Assembly: GCA_944989445.1 (NCBI GenBank)
Contig: CALYLW010000559.1
Span: 976,166 to 1,040,165, forward strand
Direction: 5' to 3'
Source: Ampullaceana balthica
Lineage: Eukaryota; Mollusca; Gastropoda; Lymnaeidae
DNA length: 64,000 nucleotides
Part shown: piece after piece, positions 11,080-22,051 of the stretch
Numbering within the stretch: the first letter of the stretch is position 1
How the letters are laid out: each line of letters begins with the position of its first letter
Notes under the pieces: generated by a model
Database searches by the model: none
What the model was told of the DNA's origin: nothing
What the model saw: only the letters and a program-made list of their open reading frames with translations
Translations under genes and position numbers: made by a program

Positions 11080-13815
11080 ACCAGGTTGGGATGGGAAGAG
11101 CGCACATTTTGTTTCAGCATCACTGATTACCTGCAGTCAATTAACGACACACGGAAAACAAGAATAATTGTTAGAGAGCTCAACATTCTTGAGATCGCAT
11201 GCCTTCAGGAAACTAGACTCCCTGACAGCGGCTCACTAAAGGAAACGAATTACACCTTCTTCTGGCAAGGCAGACCGACAGGCGAACCAAGACAACATGG
11301 TGTGTGTTTCGTAGTTAAGAACACCCTCCTACCATCTATTAAACCAGCGTCAACAGTCACGGAGAGGATCGTCAATCAAAGACTCAGATCAGCTGCGGGC
11401 CAAGCAATCAATCTTCGTGCGTACGAACCAACTCTCTGTTCAACACCGAAAGAGAAGGAGCAATTCGATGGAGCTTTAGACCAGGCATTAGCCAACATCC
11501 ACTAGGACGAGGCAATCTATCTCCTAGGAGATTTCAATGCTAGAGTAGGGAGCGACCACGAAGTCTGGCCCACATGCCTTGGACTCTTTGGAAGGGGAAA
11601 GATAAATGATAATGGACAAAGGCTGCTGTAACTCTGTTACTTACGAGACTTGTGTGTGACAAACACTTTCTTTTAGTGCAACGATTTGCACCAAGTATCT
11701 TGGAGACACCCTTTATCGTGCCAATGGCACCAGCTGGACCTCATCATCACCAGGCGTGCACAACTGGCTAGCTATCTACTCACCCGCAGCCATCACAGTA
11801 CCAACTGCGACAAGGATAACTTCCTTGTGGCCAGCAAGGTATGAGTAATGAGGAAAAACTCGTCTCACCCTAATAAAAATGGATGTCCAGGCATCAACAT
11901 CTTCTGCATGAAAGACCCTGTGAAAACGCAGATTTTCACTGACAAAGTGCATGCAGATCTCACAAAGACGTCCTCACACGTCACCATTCGACTCCAAATG
12001 GACACATCTCATAGACACAATATATGCATCAGCGTTGAATGCCTTTGGCAAAAAATCTCCCCAAAAACACGGACTGGTTTGATGCACATGGGGACGAGAT
12101 GAAACGTGTCACTGAAGCCAAATGGAAAGCTCTTATGGCCTACAATGAAAAGCCTACACTTGACAGGCTGCATGCCTTAAAAACAGCCAAGTCGCATTCC
12201 CAAAAATTGCACGTCATTGTGCCAATACCTACTGGCTTAACCTCTGCTCCAGGTTACAGTCAGCTGCAGACATGGGCAATGCCAAAGCCATGTACGAAAA
12301 TATCAAAAAGCAACTGGCCCTATGACGTCCAAGGTTGCCACCCCCCCCCCTTAAGTCCAAACGTTGAGAAATTATCCAAGACAAGGCAGCGCAGCTAAAA
12401 CGGTGGGTTGAGCATTATCTGAAGCTGTATGCAACAGTTACCACAGTCTCTAGCACCACTCTAGATAACATCCCTTCTATGCCACCCATGGCAGAACTTG
12501 ATATCCTGGTCTGAAAGAGCAAAGCAATTGACCGCCTAGCTTCTTGAAAAGCTCTGGGAAAGACTACATACCACCAAAAGCTCTAAAGATTGGCAAGAAA
12601 GCTTTACTCAAACCTTCGCACGAGCTTCTGTCTCTCTGCTGGGAATAGGGCTACATCCCACAGGTCCTTAAGGATGCAAATATAGAGACACTATATATGA
12701 ACAAAGCGATAGAAGTGACTGCAATAATATCTCAGCGTCTCACTCCTTACTATTGTAGTTAAGGCCTTTGTCCGTGTAATACTAACACGATTACAGAGTT
12801 TAGCCTCCAGAGTTTATCAAGAATCTCAGTGTGGTTTCCGGGCGGGTCGGTCTACCATAGACATGGTGCTCTCCATACGGCAGCTCCAGGAAAAATGAAG
12901 AGAGCAGCAGATGCCAATATACATTGCCTTTGTAAATCTTACTAAATCCTTTGATTGAGTCATTCGCTATTTCAAACCCTGGAAAAACTAGGCTGTCCCC
13001 TACCCCTACTCGCCATCATCAGACAGTTCCATGAAAATATGCAGGGCACAATGCAGCTCGATGGATCTAACTCGGAAGCCTTTCCAGTCAGCAGTGGAGT
13101 TAAACAAGGTTGTGTACTTGCACCAACACTGATCGCAATATTTTTCTCGTACTGCTTCGATACGCATTCAAGTATAACAGTGATTGATTCTGGTTACACA
13201 CCACAGCTGATGGAGGACTTTTTAACACTGCTTGCCTCTGAGCCAAAACCAAAACGACAGATGTCCTAATTCGTGAGCTCCTCTTTGCGGATGATGCGGC
13301 ACTGACAGCACACACATAAACTAGTTTGCAACAACTCGTTTCAAGTTTCCCCCGACGCATGTAAAGATTTCGGTCTGCGAATCAGCTTGAAAAAGACAAA
13401 CATCATGGCCCAAGACACACGTTCTCCTCCCACCATCAATATCGACAATCCAAAGTTACCAATACACTGTCCATCGAGTTCGAAATAAACAGTAGAATTG
13501 GCAAGGCAGCTGCCACAATAACTTAACTAAATAAACGGGTTTGGCATAACACCAAGCTAACGGAGAAAACCAAATATTGTGTCTATCGAGCTTCCGTGAT
13601 CAGTTCGCTGCTATACGGGAGCGAGATATGGACCACTTATACATCCCATGAGCTTACGTTAATAGCTTCCACATGAGGTGCCTGCGTCGCATCATTGGCA
13701 TAAAATGGCACGACAAAGTGACAAATAGTGAGGTCCTGACGCGTGCCAATACCCAAAGCATGTTCTCAATCCTTAGGGATAGACGCCTGAGCTTAGCTAG
13801 GACAATGTGTAAAAA
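11080..13815 (+). pseudogene. LINE C: decayed LINE of the same group as LINE A, with complete endonuclease
   Basis: Starts inside the EEP endonuclease N-terminus. IACLQETRLPDSGSL (catalytic E in QET) is at about 11,190-11,230, HGVCFVVKN near 11,300, LLGDFNARVGSDHE at 11,521-11,560 and WHQLDLIITRR near 11,730, after which the frame breaks. RT blocks recur in different frames: KSSGKDYIPPKALKIGK near 12,550, SGVKQGCVLAPTL at about 13,093-13,130 and LLFADDAALTAHT at 13,278-13,315 with an intact FADD. MRCLRRIIGIKWHDKV follows near 13,676. The copy stops around 13,815, just before the expected C-terminal GHV motif and zinc finger. Multiple stops make it inactive. The frame-wise order of domains is preserved, so this is mutational decay rather than rearrangement. 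Confidence 0.85.
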
Positions 13816-14480
13816 CTAATTAGCCCAGTTCCGCACGCCCCAACGGACCATCCACACTAGCGAGAACTCTGTGCATCGAAAAGAGAAAGACACGGTCGCC
13901 CCAACTCGCGCAACATGCTTGCATTTAAAAGCTGACAGTCCCACAGGACAAGCCAATACGCACCGAATAGCGCCCCCAAGCTCGCCTGGTGCGTGACCGC
14001 CGCAGACGCCCTGCAGCACCGAGGCGCAACCTTAGCTAACACACTGCGCTCCGGTCGTCATCGTAGCCGCTCTCGAAAGGATTGGAGTACGCTACATCCT
14101 GCACCGGCACTGCCAAAGGTGTGAACTGTGCCAACACGTACCTAATGGCCTGCCCCGTCCCTCTTGCGTCACGTGAGCACAACTCATTTATGAAACCAAA
14201 CGTACCCTTACACTGCATACTGGACATTTCCGCATATCGCGCACCCCAGCTGCTTCTATCTATTCCCATTCCAACACCGTCCGTACCCCACGTGCTACCC
14301 CATCGCTCAAGTCGAGGCCTAACAAACTCTTCCTTCTTCCAACTAGATATTCCAAACCAACGCCACACCCTGGAGTAACTAAAGACACCCTCTTATAATT
14401 TATAAACGAAAGGTAACAATAAAACACGACAGTGCATAAGCAACACACGAAAGTCCAGTATACCATGTGCATTTAGACAC
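13816..14480. other. GC-rich block of unknown origin
   Basis: Base composition changes abruptly where LINE C ends, to CCGCAGACGCCCTGC-like sequence, and returns to AT-rich near 14,400. Short open frames exist on both strands (for example minus 14,368-14,036 and plus 14,082-14,378) but none resembles a known protein, so I do not call a gene. Confidence 0.4.
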
Positions 14481-15800
14481 ACACTTAAATTAATATCGTA
14501 TCCTGTTTGGGTTGGGATAAAGTCATACTTTATTCTCGATTTAAACATTCATCCCAACTTACACCCATTCTATTATTCAAAACATGATCGCAATGTGCTA
14601 ATACCTGGATGTCTATTTTATTTGTTTACACTCGGTCCAGCTGATCATATTCTTCTTTAATCTTATCACCAATTGGGGGCCCTGGTTATATCTAATGTTC
14701 GTACATCTACAGACCATTTTGAACAATATAATAATTAAACATGATTCGCTCACCACCAAATACACTGTAACGTTTGTTTAGTTTTATATTAATAGAGTAC
14801 CACGCAAGAGGGACATTTAATATGGCGATAAATACCACAACTTAACTCAACCTTACCATTCCGACCGGTAACTTAGCCCCTTACCTGTGACGCCTCCTAT
14901 CGTTTTAGTGACATCCAGTCCCCTACACGCAACATACGCATTATTCATTCCAGATTTCTCGCATACCAAACACATGGCCATAGAAGTATTTATTATTACA
15001 CAATTTGCTATAACAATCCTCTTGTAGGCTATCGCACATGTACAGTTTAATTCTCACTATTACCAGACGATCAAACAGAAACAAGTTCTTATTCATAAAC
15101 ATACACTGTTATAATATGCTGGTCCTGCCATATCAGACAAATCTTGGTTGTGGACGTCGCTAGTACCCCATCCCCGTATCGGCCGGAATCAGTTAAGATT
15201 TCACTCAAAACTTATTTATTGCGTTGTTATACATTGTGGGATTTAATTTGAGATATAAAATTTGATCAATTAACTCAAAAGTTCTGAGCCCCCTGTGTGA
15301 CTACTTAGTTTGTGACTAAACAATTATGTTCTGCTTTTTCATTCAAGATTCTACATTCCTCACTGCAGAGTTTTGTTGTTCATTTTGTATAAAATCCATT
15401 GTAGGCTAGGCACAGTAAGTTTTTCAAATATTATCACAAGCAAAAGAAAAAAGTCGTATCTTAACAGACACTGTTATAATGCGGTCGCCATTCAGACAAT
15501 TCTTGTTGTGACAGTCGCTATCCAGCCCCGGATGCCGAATCATTGATTTCTCAAAAACTATTTATTGGTTGTATAACTTTTATTCACTAGAAGCCATCGA
15601 AGAGAAAAAACTGCAAATATTTCATCAGAATATCAATATCTTATGATTGGTCTTTGACATTTTGTAAAAACAATATTTGGTGGAAAAACTGCGCTCATAT
15701 CGTGGGCAAAGCACTTTGTAATAAAAAAAAATCAAAATAATAAATCTAAATAGGTAGATCAATATTAAAAGATGTTTTTTACTTAAGTTTTCTATCCTAA
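14481..15800. repeat. AT-rich stretch with a degenerate direct repeat
   Basis: About 125 bp at 15,107-15,235 recurs at 15,465-15,590. Both start ACACTGTTATAAT and share TCAGACAA, GTCGCTA and a TTTATTG end near TTGTATA-like sequence, with many small indels. They could be decayed ends of one element. Nothing else recognised. Confidence 0.55.
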
Positions 15801-16755
15801 CTACAATATATTATGTTGGAAATGTACACCTTGCTTCTCTTAATTCGTTTTTTTAAAATTCAAAGCAATTTTTTTCAACACCTTCTATCCAATTATATTC
15901 TGAACAATTCAATTTCATACGAAAATGTAAAAAACGTTACCCGTAATTTATACGTACTTGCTTGTATTATTTTCATTTACTGTACCATCTTATTTAACAA
16001 TTTAGTCAGATACATTTACACTTTAATTAATAATAGTGAGAATGTGTCTATCTTTGAGATAAATATGTATTGAATCTGCAAATTTAGAAAAAAAATGTCA
16101 TTATACAATACGCACGAAATTATTGCTAGGTTATAAATTAAATGTTTGCTACAATACAAAAACAGATTATAACGATGCATTAGTCGATTGATAAGTTCTA
16201 AAGCAAAATAAATAATTTATTTTCCAATTTCTACATGAGTATTTCAATATCACACCTATTTGTGCATCAGATAGTCGAAATCATCTTTTATCCCGTTGCC
16301 GTAATATAAAATAACTATACACTTACAACTAAATTCATCTACTTGATTATCTATTTTTTGTAAAGATTGGAAAAGGCAGTAATAACAGTTATGTACCTCA
16401 ATTTTAAACATGATAGTGTTACGCCTCACATTTGGAAGGCTATTGTAACCATTTCGAGTACTTTAATTGTCAAGTTTTTTTTACATGAGTCTGTTGCAGA
16501 TTTCTCAGTGATTAACTTCTTGACGATGCTAGCCATGGTGTCTAAGTGGAGTGATATAGAAAGCAATTAATCTGTATTTAACAAATCACCTTGGCGATAT
16601 AGAAGATCCCCGAGGCTGTTTATTTTCCTCTCAATTTAATCAATAATGATCGTGCGTGGCTTTCAATTTCTTTAAACTGACACAACAGCAAGAGTTAAGT
16701 GTAAATTGCATGAGTAAGGAATGTTCACACACACACACACGATCATACACACACC

Positions 16756-16809
<54 letters not shown>

Positions 16810-17504
16810 CATGTATAATATATTACATCTAATGCTTTCTTGGTGTAAATTCTGTTATTAAAAAAAATAATATTGTTTATCTTTAAATTCCTGTTACGAA
16901 AGAATAATAATTTTTTTTTCTTATATAAGCTATTCTTATAATACACTGTTGAACGATTCATATGACCGCCACCAATTGTTAACAAATTCCAAATAAATCC
17001 TATCTGTTCTATCCATGATTCCCTCACGCTCACCTCCTCAAATTGATAGTTTATATAGGGTTGGTGTCAGCCATGCTAATTTCTGAACTTCCTCCTGAAT
17101 TATTTTACAGACTTGAACAGCAATCAAACTTTTTTTAACATTGTTTTCCTATATGTGATCATAACATAATAACGATGAAGAATAAACATTATGTTTCTTG
17201 CGGTAGAGGTCAGGGTTTACTATTGATATAATTCTTGTGTTCATAAAGTCGTTGGATCGTGGCGAGAGACGCATCTTCCGCTTCGGTCGAAAGATTTATC
17301 TCTGTCATAACTTCCACACAAAACTTGTTAGCTAAGGTTCTCAAATAGCCATCACTGCTTCTAATGCTGTTATAGATCATGATTTTAAAAAATTATTAAT
17401 TTATTTTATTGTATATTTCTATTCTGGTAAAAGAACTTGGGAAAAAATCTCCTGAATTTAATTGTAATTTAATTGAAATTCAACTCAAAATGCCATTTTT
17501 CAAC
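15801..17504. repeat. AT-rich DNA with a compound microsatellite
   Basis: An (AC)n run at 16,729-16,740 and an interrupted (TA)n run at about 16,757-16,812 form a compound microsatellite. The rest holds only short open frames in low-complexity sequence; I support no gene. Confidence 0.6.
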
Positions 17505-18127
17505 AAACTCATGTCATTTGTTTGTTTATCCCCAGGCGACCATGAGATCACTGATACACTTTTTGTAGCGTAAAGACCGTTGTTTTTTCATGCTGTAGTT
17601 CATCAAGATATATCTTTAAAATCTTCAAATCCTTTAATGTTTTAAACACACTATTTTTTTTTGGCTTTGAAGTCAAAAAATAAATCTAGACTTACATATT
17701 ATTTTTATGTAAGGTTTATTATAATCGCTTTAAAAGCTAAATCAAGGCTATGTACTTCGTTGATAGATTCTTGTACATTAATATTCTTTTAAGCCGTTCT
17801 AATTTTGAGATGTTGAAGGCACAGCTATGTCAGGGACAACGACAATCTGTTTTTCAGATAATAAAGGGAAAAAGACTTTCCATGAAATTGCCAATTTCTT
17901 TTTCGGCATTGAAGTCTTATTCTTGTGATTGTGTTTCTTATTGTTTGGTTTCCTCAGCATGTAAAAGTGCCAAATTTAGAATCTCCACTGGGGAGTGTTC
18001 ATTGTTTGGATTAAACAGTTGGGAGAATGGGTTTCACATTGTATCGGACACTAATAACATTATTCTACAAAAAATGGGGAAATCTTTTTGAACTCAAGGA
18101 GATTGGACTTTGGTATTCAAGTTATAA
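17505..18127 (+). repeat. inverted segmental duplication, copy 2
   Basis: Partner of 4574-5200 in the opposite orientation, covering the upstream region and the PAN-like exon. Homology begins around the CCCAGGCGACCATGAGATCA word near 17,531. Confidence 0.75.
17750..18127 (+). pseudogene. paralogue of the PAN-like exon, frameshifted
   Basis: Begins MYFVDRFLYINILLSRSN, matching the signal-peptide-like start of the exon at 4953, and shares RQSVFQIIK, CVSYCL, FRISTGECSLF and LNSWE. One inserted base after the QKMGK codons (about 18,070-18,085) creates a TGA at 18,089, while the paralogue continues in frame to its donor. The downstream sequence still matches in the shifted frame (GATTGGACTTTGGTATTCAAG), and the donor GTTAGT is changed to GTTATA. 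So this copy has lost both frame and donor and is probably dead. Cysteine spacing is kept apart from a three-residue deletion before the first cysteine pair. Confidence 0.6.
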
Positions 18128-18606
18128 ATGTTAACTATTTTTAATTCAATCTATCTAACCCGCCGCTTAGGGAAATCGGTATAAAGATATAAATTCAAAG
18201 AAACCAAACCGTGGTAATTTAAAAAAAAACTATTATGCCAGAAACCTTCGAAGAAGTGGATAAATAAAGTATTTAAAAATCCTACATAATTTTTTTTAAA
18301 AAAATATTTTAAAGGCCCCTGCCCCAGAATGGATGATAAGGCTGGCCGGGTTTGCGATAAAATATATATAAAGATAAAAGCTCCGGGAAATCCGGAAGCG
18401 ACCAAATTTTGACAAATCCGGCTTCGGGTCTTGCAGGATTTCACTTCATAAATCCGGCCGAATCAAATTCAATTAACGGTTTGGGAAATTTAAAGCGATT
18501 ATCTCTTTCAAATACGATTATCATTTAACAGTCTTAGTCTAGATGGAAAAGGGGGAAAAGAATGGACAGAAAGAAACATTTTTAAAATGTTTTTAAAAAA
18601 ATAATA
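18128..18606. other. no gene recognised
   Basis: Low-complexity A and T runs and a segment with repeated ATCCGG words near 18,385-18,460. The minus-strand frame at 18,444-18,151 has no recognisable features. Confidence 0.5.
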
Positions 18607-18677
18607 GTTCCCGCTGGGGTTTGATCACAGGACTTACGCGTGCAAGGCGGACGTGATAACCACTACACTACGAATCA
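18607..18677 (-). tRNA. tRNA-Val-like pseudogene or tRNA-derived SINE head
   Basis: On the minus strand the A-box region TAGTGTAGTGGTTATCAC is as in metazoan tRNA-Val. The anticodon arm follows with loop CTTGCAC (anticodon TGC, which would be Ala), then a T arm around ATCAAAC and a GCGGGAAC 3' acceptor strand. Val genes normally carry AAC, CAC or TAC here. The 5' acceptor strand (ATTCG) no longer pairs fully with the 3' strand, and one T-stem pair is lost. A run of seven T, a usable Pol III stop, lies about five bases after the end. Best read as a decayed tRNA copy. Confidence 0.55.
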
Positions 18678-20240
18678 TATGTTATTCTGTGAAGGAAAAA
18701 CGCAACTGAACAGCAACGCCCCCCCCCCTTTTTTTCTTTTCATCCCACCACACTTACCAACTGGGATTTTTCGACCCCATTTCGAGGGTCATTCGTGATG
18801 CTCATTTGCACATGGTCGTTAAAAGAAATATATACATAGATAGATGTGCTTCCGGAAGGTAGGGGAGGTCTTTCTAGCGGCACTTAGAAGTCTCGTAGTG
18901 ACGTGTAGACTAAGTGTGATGACCTCTGCACTGTGGGCAAGGAAAACATAGTTCCGCTTCAGTGGGCAGGGAAGCTGCAGTCTGGGTGTAGAAAACACGT
19001 GAGGTTTCCTAGGTGGGGAGAGCGCTGACCTCTCCCGGTGAATGACAGCAGTCACGTGAAAAGTCCAACTACTTGGAGGGAGGGGAACACGTCTGTGGAC
19101 TTGATGACCTTGGCATATACGTTGAGTGGCGACTCGTAGTTCTATCTCCATCTGTCGCAGGGGCGTAGTTCTGAATCAGCAATGTGGCAATACTGGCGTG
19201 CTGGACGGGCGTCCGGTACTCGCGCAGTGGACCGTACTATCATTAGATATGGACCACTGGTCAAATACCAGGGTAACAAGGAACCAGGCTAGTGATAGAA
19301 AAAAATTTGGGCAATTTTCTATCGGCTACGCCTTTATATTTTCCCTATTTCCAACGACCAAACATTCAGAACGAGGCATCGAAATGGGATAATGACATAT
19401 CACAAATGTAATTTAATACTCAGTCCTTGCTACCGCTTGTGCGGGCTTATCGGACTAGGACCAGATAAATGGGTTTAGAAATATCATAAACAATGTAATT
19501 AATTCAATATGCCATATTGAAATAAAGATCGAACAAGGACAGCACCATCTATCTGTGTGTATGGCACGTAACAGTGAAATCTGTAAACGAGTTACAGTCA
19601 GTATATATCAAATGGAGAGAATCAGCACATGGGGCTGCAAAATCTATCCACTTAATAAAAGGTGGATAACACGATATATCTAAACAATAAATCAATTGAT
19701 TATAATTTCATAAATGTTTACCACTGCAAGTAAAATTAAAGGTTCACTCTTACTAAACTGGAATAGCCGGTCTTTTCGTTTCTCGAATCTGGGAGCTGTT
19801 ATGTCCCACTATATTTTTGGATGGCTGTTGGTTGACACGACTCCAGAACTTGACCCAAAGAGAGCGATTATAATTGTGCTCTGACTTTTATACTCGTGTT
19901 TATCCATGATCTGATTGGCTGCTAGTTGATATCCTTTGGACACCGTGATACTTAGTTTATTTTCCCGGTAACATGGACTATTTGTATACAGAAGTATAGC
20001 TTACGCCATTAGATATCAACCGATAAAGGATGGGTTTTGCTAGAATTATTCCCCTTGATTTCATGCTATGGGTCACAGTGCACGAGATTTAGCCCGATAC
20101 TTGAGCGTCCCATAATTTTCGTCACAGTAGCTAACTATTAAACTTTTTATTTGGCTCAGTTGCTTGTTGAGGACATTCAATTGTTTTGTAAAATCTGTAA
20201 AAAAAAATAATAAATAAAACAAACCCGTAAAAACAAATCA
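18678..20240. other. no gene recognised
   Basis: Includes a C10/T8 run near 18,720-18,735 and a moderately GC-rich patch at 18,840-19,250 with no recognisable coding sequence. Confidence 0.5.
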
Positions 20241-20253
20241 AATTTTGGACTAT

Positions 20254-20728
20254 AAATCCCTTATATATGAGACATAACTAAAAGTATTGATTATGTTCAA
20301 ACGCGACAAGAATTTATAGACCGAATCTGTCTTAACTTCCCTTTGCTTTATAACCCCTGGGGGCGGGTGTGAGAGGGGAAAGGTCTGGTCACCGATAGCT
20401 GGACCGAGCTCAGCGTGACACGTAAAATGTACACCTGGTTAAAACACTATATGTGTTTACTGATGGCTGGCGTGAAGTCAAGTGACCCGTAAAATGTAAA
20501 CAATAGCGACTTCTACATATAGTTTTATACAGATAAACTAAAATGCATTAACTTGATTACGGTACGTTCGATCGATCTGAAATTTGATACGATGCATTGT
20601 TAGGTGACACGGGTCCGTGTGCCAAATTTCAGCTCGATGACTTCACGGGAAGTGGGTTGTTTTTTACTTTTGTTTTTCCGCCCGCCCAAGACAGAGAGAG
20701 ACGGCTATGAAGTTAATATAAGGGATTT
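20254..20728. mobile_element. short inverted-terminal element, copy 1
   Basis: About 475 bp bounded by AAATCCCTTATAT and its reverse complement. The interior has the sequence GTGACACGGGTCCGTGTGCC followed by a TTTCAGCTCGATG block. It encodes nothing. The same family occurs at 20,766-21,192 and, as diverged subfamilies, at 26,142-26,590, 48,816-49,272 and 49,384-49,655. The segment before the left terminus, CCCGTAAAAACAAA then TTTTTGACT, is also shared, so the true left end may lie further out. Helitron/Helentron-like origin is possible but not shown. Confidence 0.6.
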
Positions 20729-20765
20729 AATAAAACAACCCCGTAAAAACAAAGTTTTTGACTAT

Positions 20766-21192
20766 AAATCCCTTATATATGAGACATAACTAAAAGTATT
20801 GATTATGTGCAAACGCGACAAACATTTACATACTGAAATCGAAATTATCTCCCCTGGCTTTAAAACTGGGGGAAGGGGGGTGTAGACATGGACGGGTGGC
20901 GTCAACGCGTTAACTCAACTCCACGTGGTTTACCTGGTTAAAACACGAGATGTGTTCACTGGTTGCTTGCGCGAAGTCAAGTGACCCTTAAAATGGTAAA
21001 CTAAAAATGCATTAATTTAATTATGGTACGTTCTATGGATCTGACATTTTGACACGATGCATTGTTAGGTGACACGGGTCCGTGTGCCAAATTTCAGCTC
21101 GATGGCTTTACGAGAAGTGGGTCATTTTTTAAATTTTTGTTTTCCCGACGAACGACAGAGAGAGACAGCGGGTAAGTTAATATAAGGGATTT
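20766..21192. mobile_element. short inverted-terminal element, copy 2 (in tandem with copy 1)
   Basis: Same termini and same internal GTGACACGGGTCCGTGTGCC block as the previous copy, same orientation, separated by only 37 bp. About 427 bp; the difference is internal deletion. Confidence 0.6.
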
Positions 21193-21199
21193 AAAAACA

Positions 21200-22051
21200 T
21201 ATGGAGAGACAGTGAGTAGTGGATAATCTTTCCCATTTTAAATTTAAAACTGCCTAATTTAATCAAAGCAGCTTACAAATCTCTCTAAAACCCGACCTCT
21301 GCTTAATCATCGGACATTATTGTAAATAAACAAATGGTCATAGTATGCTTGAACATCGTAAAGAAGTGCTTTAAACTATGAACATTGAAGAGCTCGAGCC
21401 ATAATGTAATTTACCATTTTGATGACATCTTTGGGACACTACCTAAATTTATTTATCTCTCCCTGACACAAAGAATTTATTTCTCGGGGAATGAGACAAT
21501 GTAACGGAATAGTTGGATGCTTTGTTTCTTTAACAAAGAACTGTATGAAACCAGAGGTTGTTCCTAACAGGCAAGGGGCACCATCACTAGTAATTGAAAC
21601 TAATTTTTCTAGTTTTATGTCTTGTTGCAAAAAAAAATCCATCACAGCATTGTAAATATCTATTCCTTGTGTTCTTTCAGGCTAAGAATTTGAAATAGTT
21701 AAGCAAATATTAGCTGCAAATCAACTTTGGCGTATTCTTTTCCATGTAACAAGTGATATGATTAGCCCAAACAATTGAAACTTCATAAATTGGGTCAATT
21801 AATATGTATATCAATATCATATCTATAGTGATTTATCGAAATCGTATATCCAAGCTTAAGTCATATGCAAGTGTTATAATGCAATAAGTGAGTAAGTGAA
21901 ACAACCAAGAACAGACTAAAACATTTAATTAAATTGCATAGTATCATTTGATTGTGATTATTGATTTAGGAAGTAATAATTTTGTAGTGTACCAGCTAAT
22001 AAGGCTATGCGTGCCGACTGTGGCACGCGTGCCATAGGTTCACCATCACTG
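21200..22051 (-). pseudogene. hAT-superfamily DNA transposon relic (ZBED5/GTF2IRD2-like transposase)
   Basis: The minus strand from about 21,690 reads ERTQGIDIYNAVMDFF, KLVSITSDGAPCLLGTTSGF and PLHCLIPREINSLCQ, the TDGAP and HC-I-H blocks of hAT transposases. Further down, in other frames, come MARALQ-like sequence, LSRGRVLERF and a QF end at about 21,400-21,210, matching the VRWLSRG region of the family. Upstream, at 22,051 reading left, is CAGTGATGGTGAACC, then GGCACGCGTGCC, a typical hAT terminal inverted repeat. The other terminus is not found; the inverted-terminal element ending at 21,192 abuts the relic. Several frameshifts; inactive. Confidence 0.75.
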
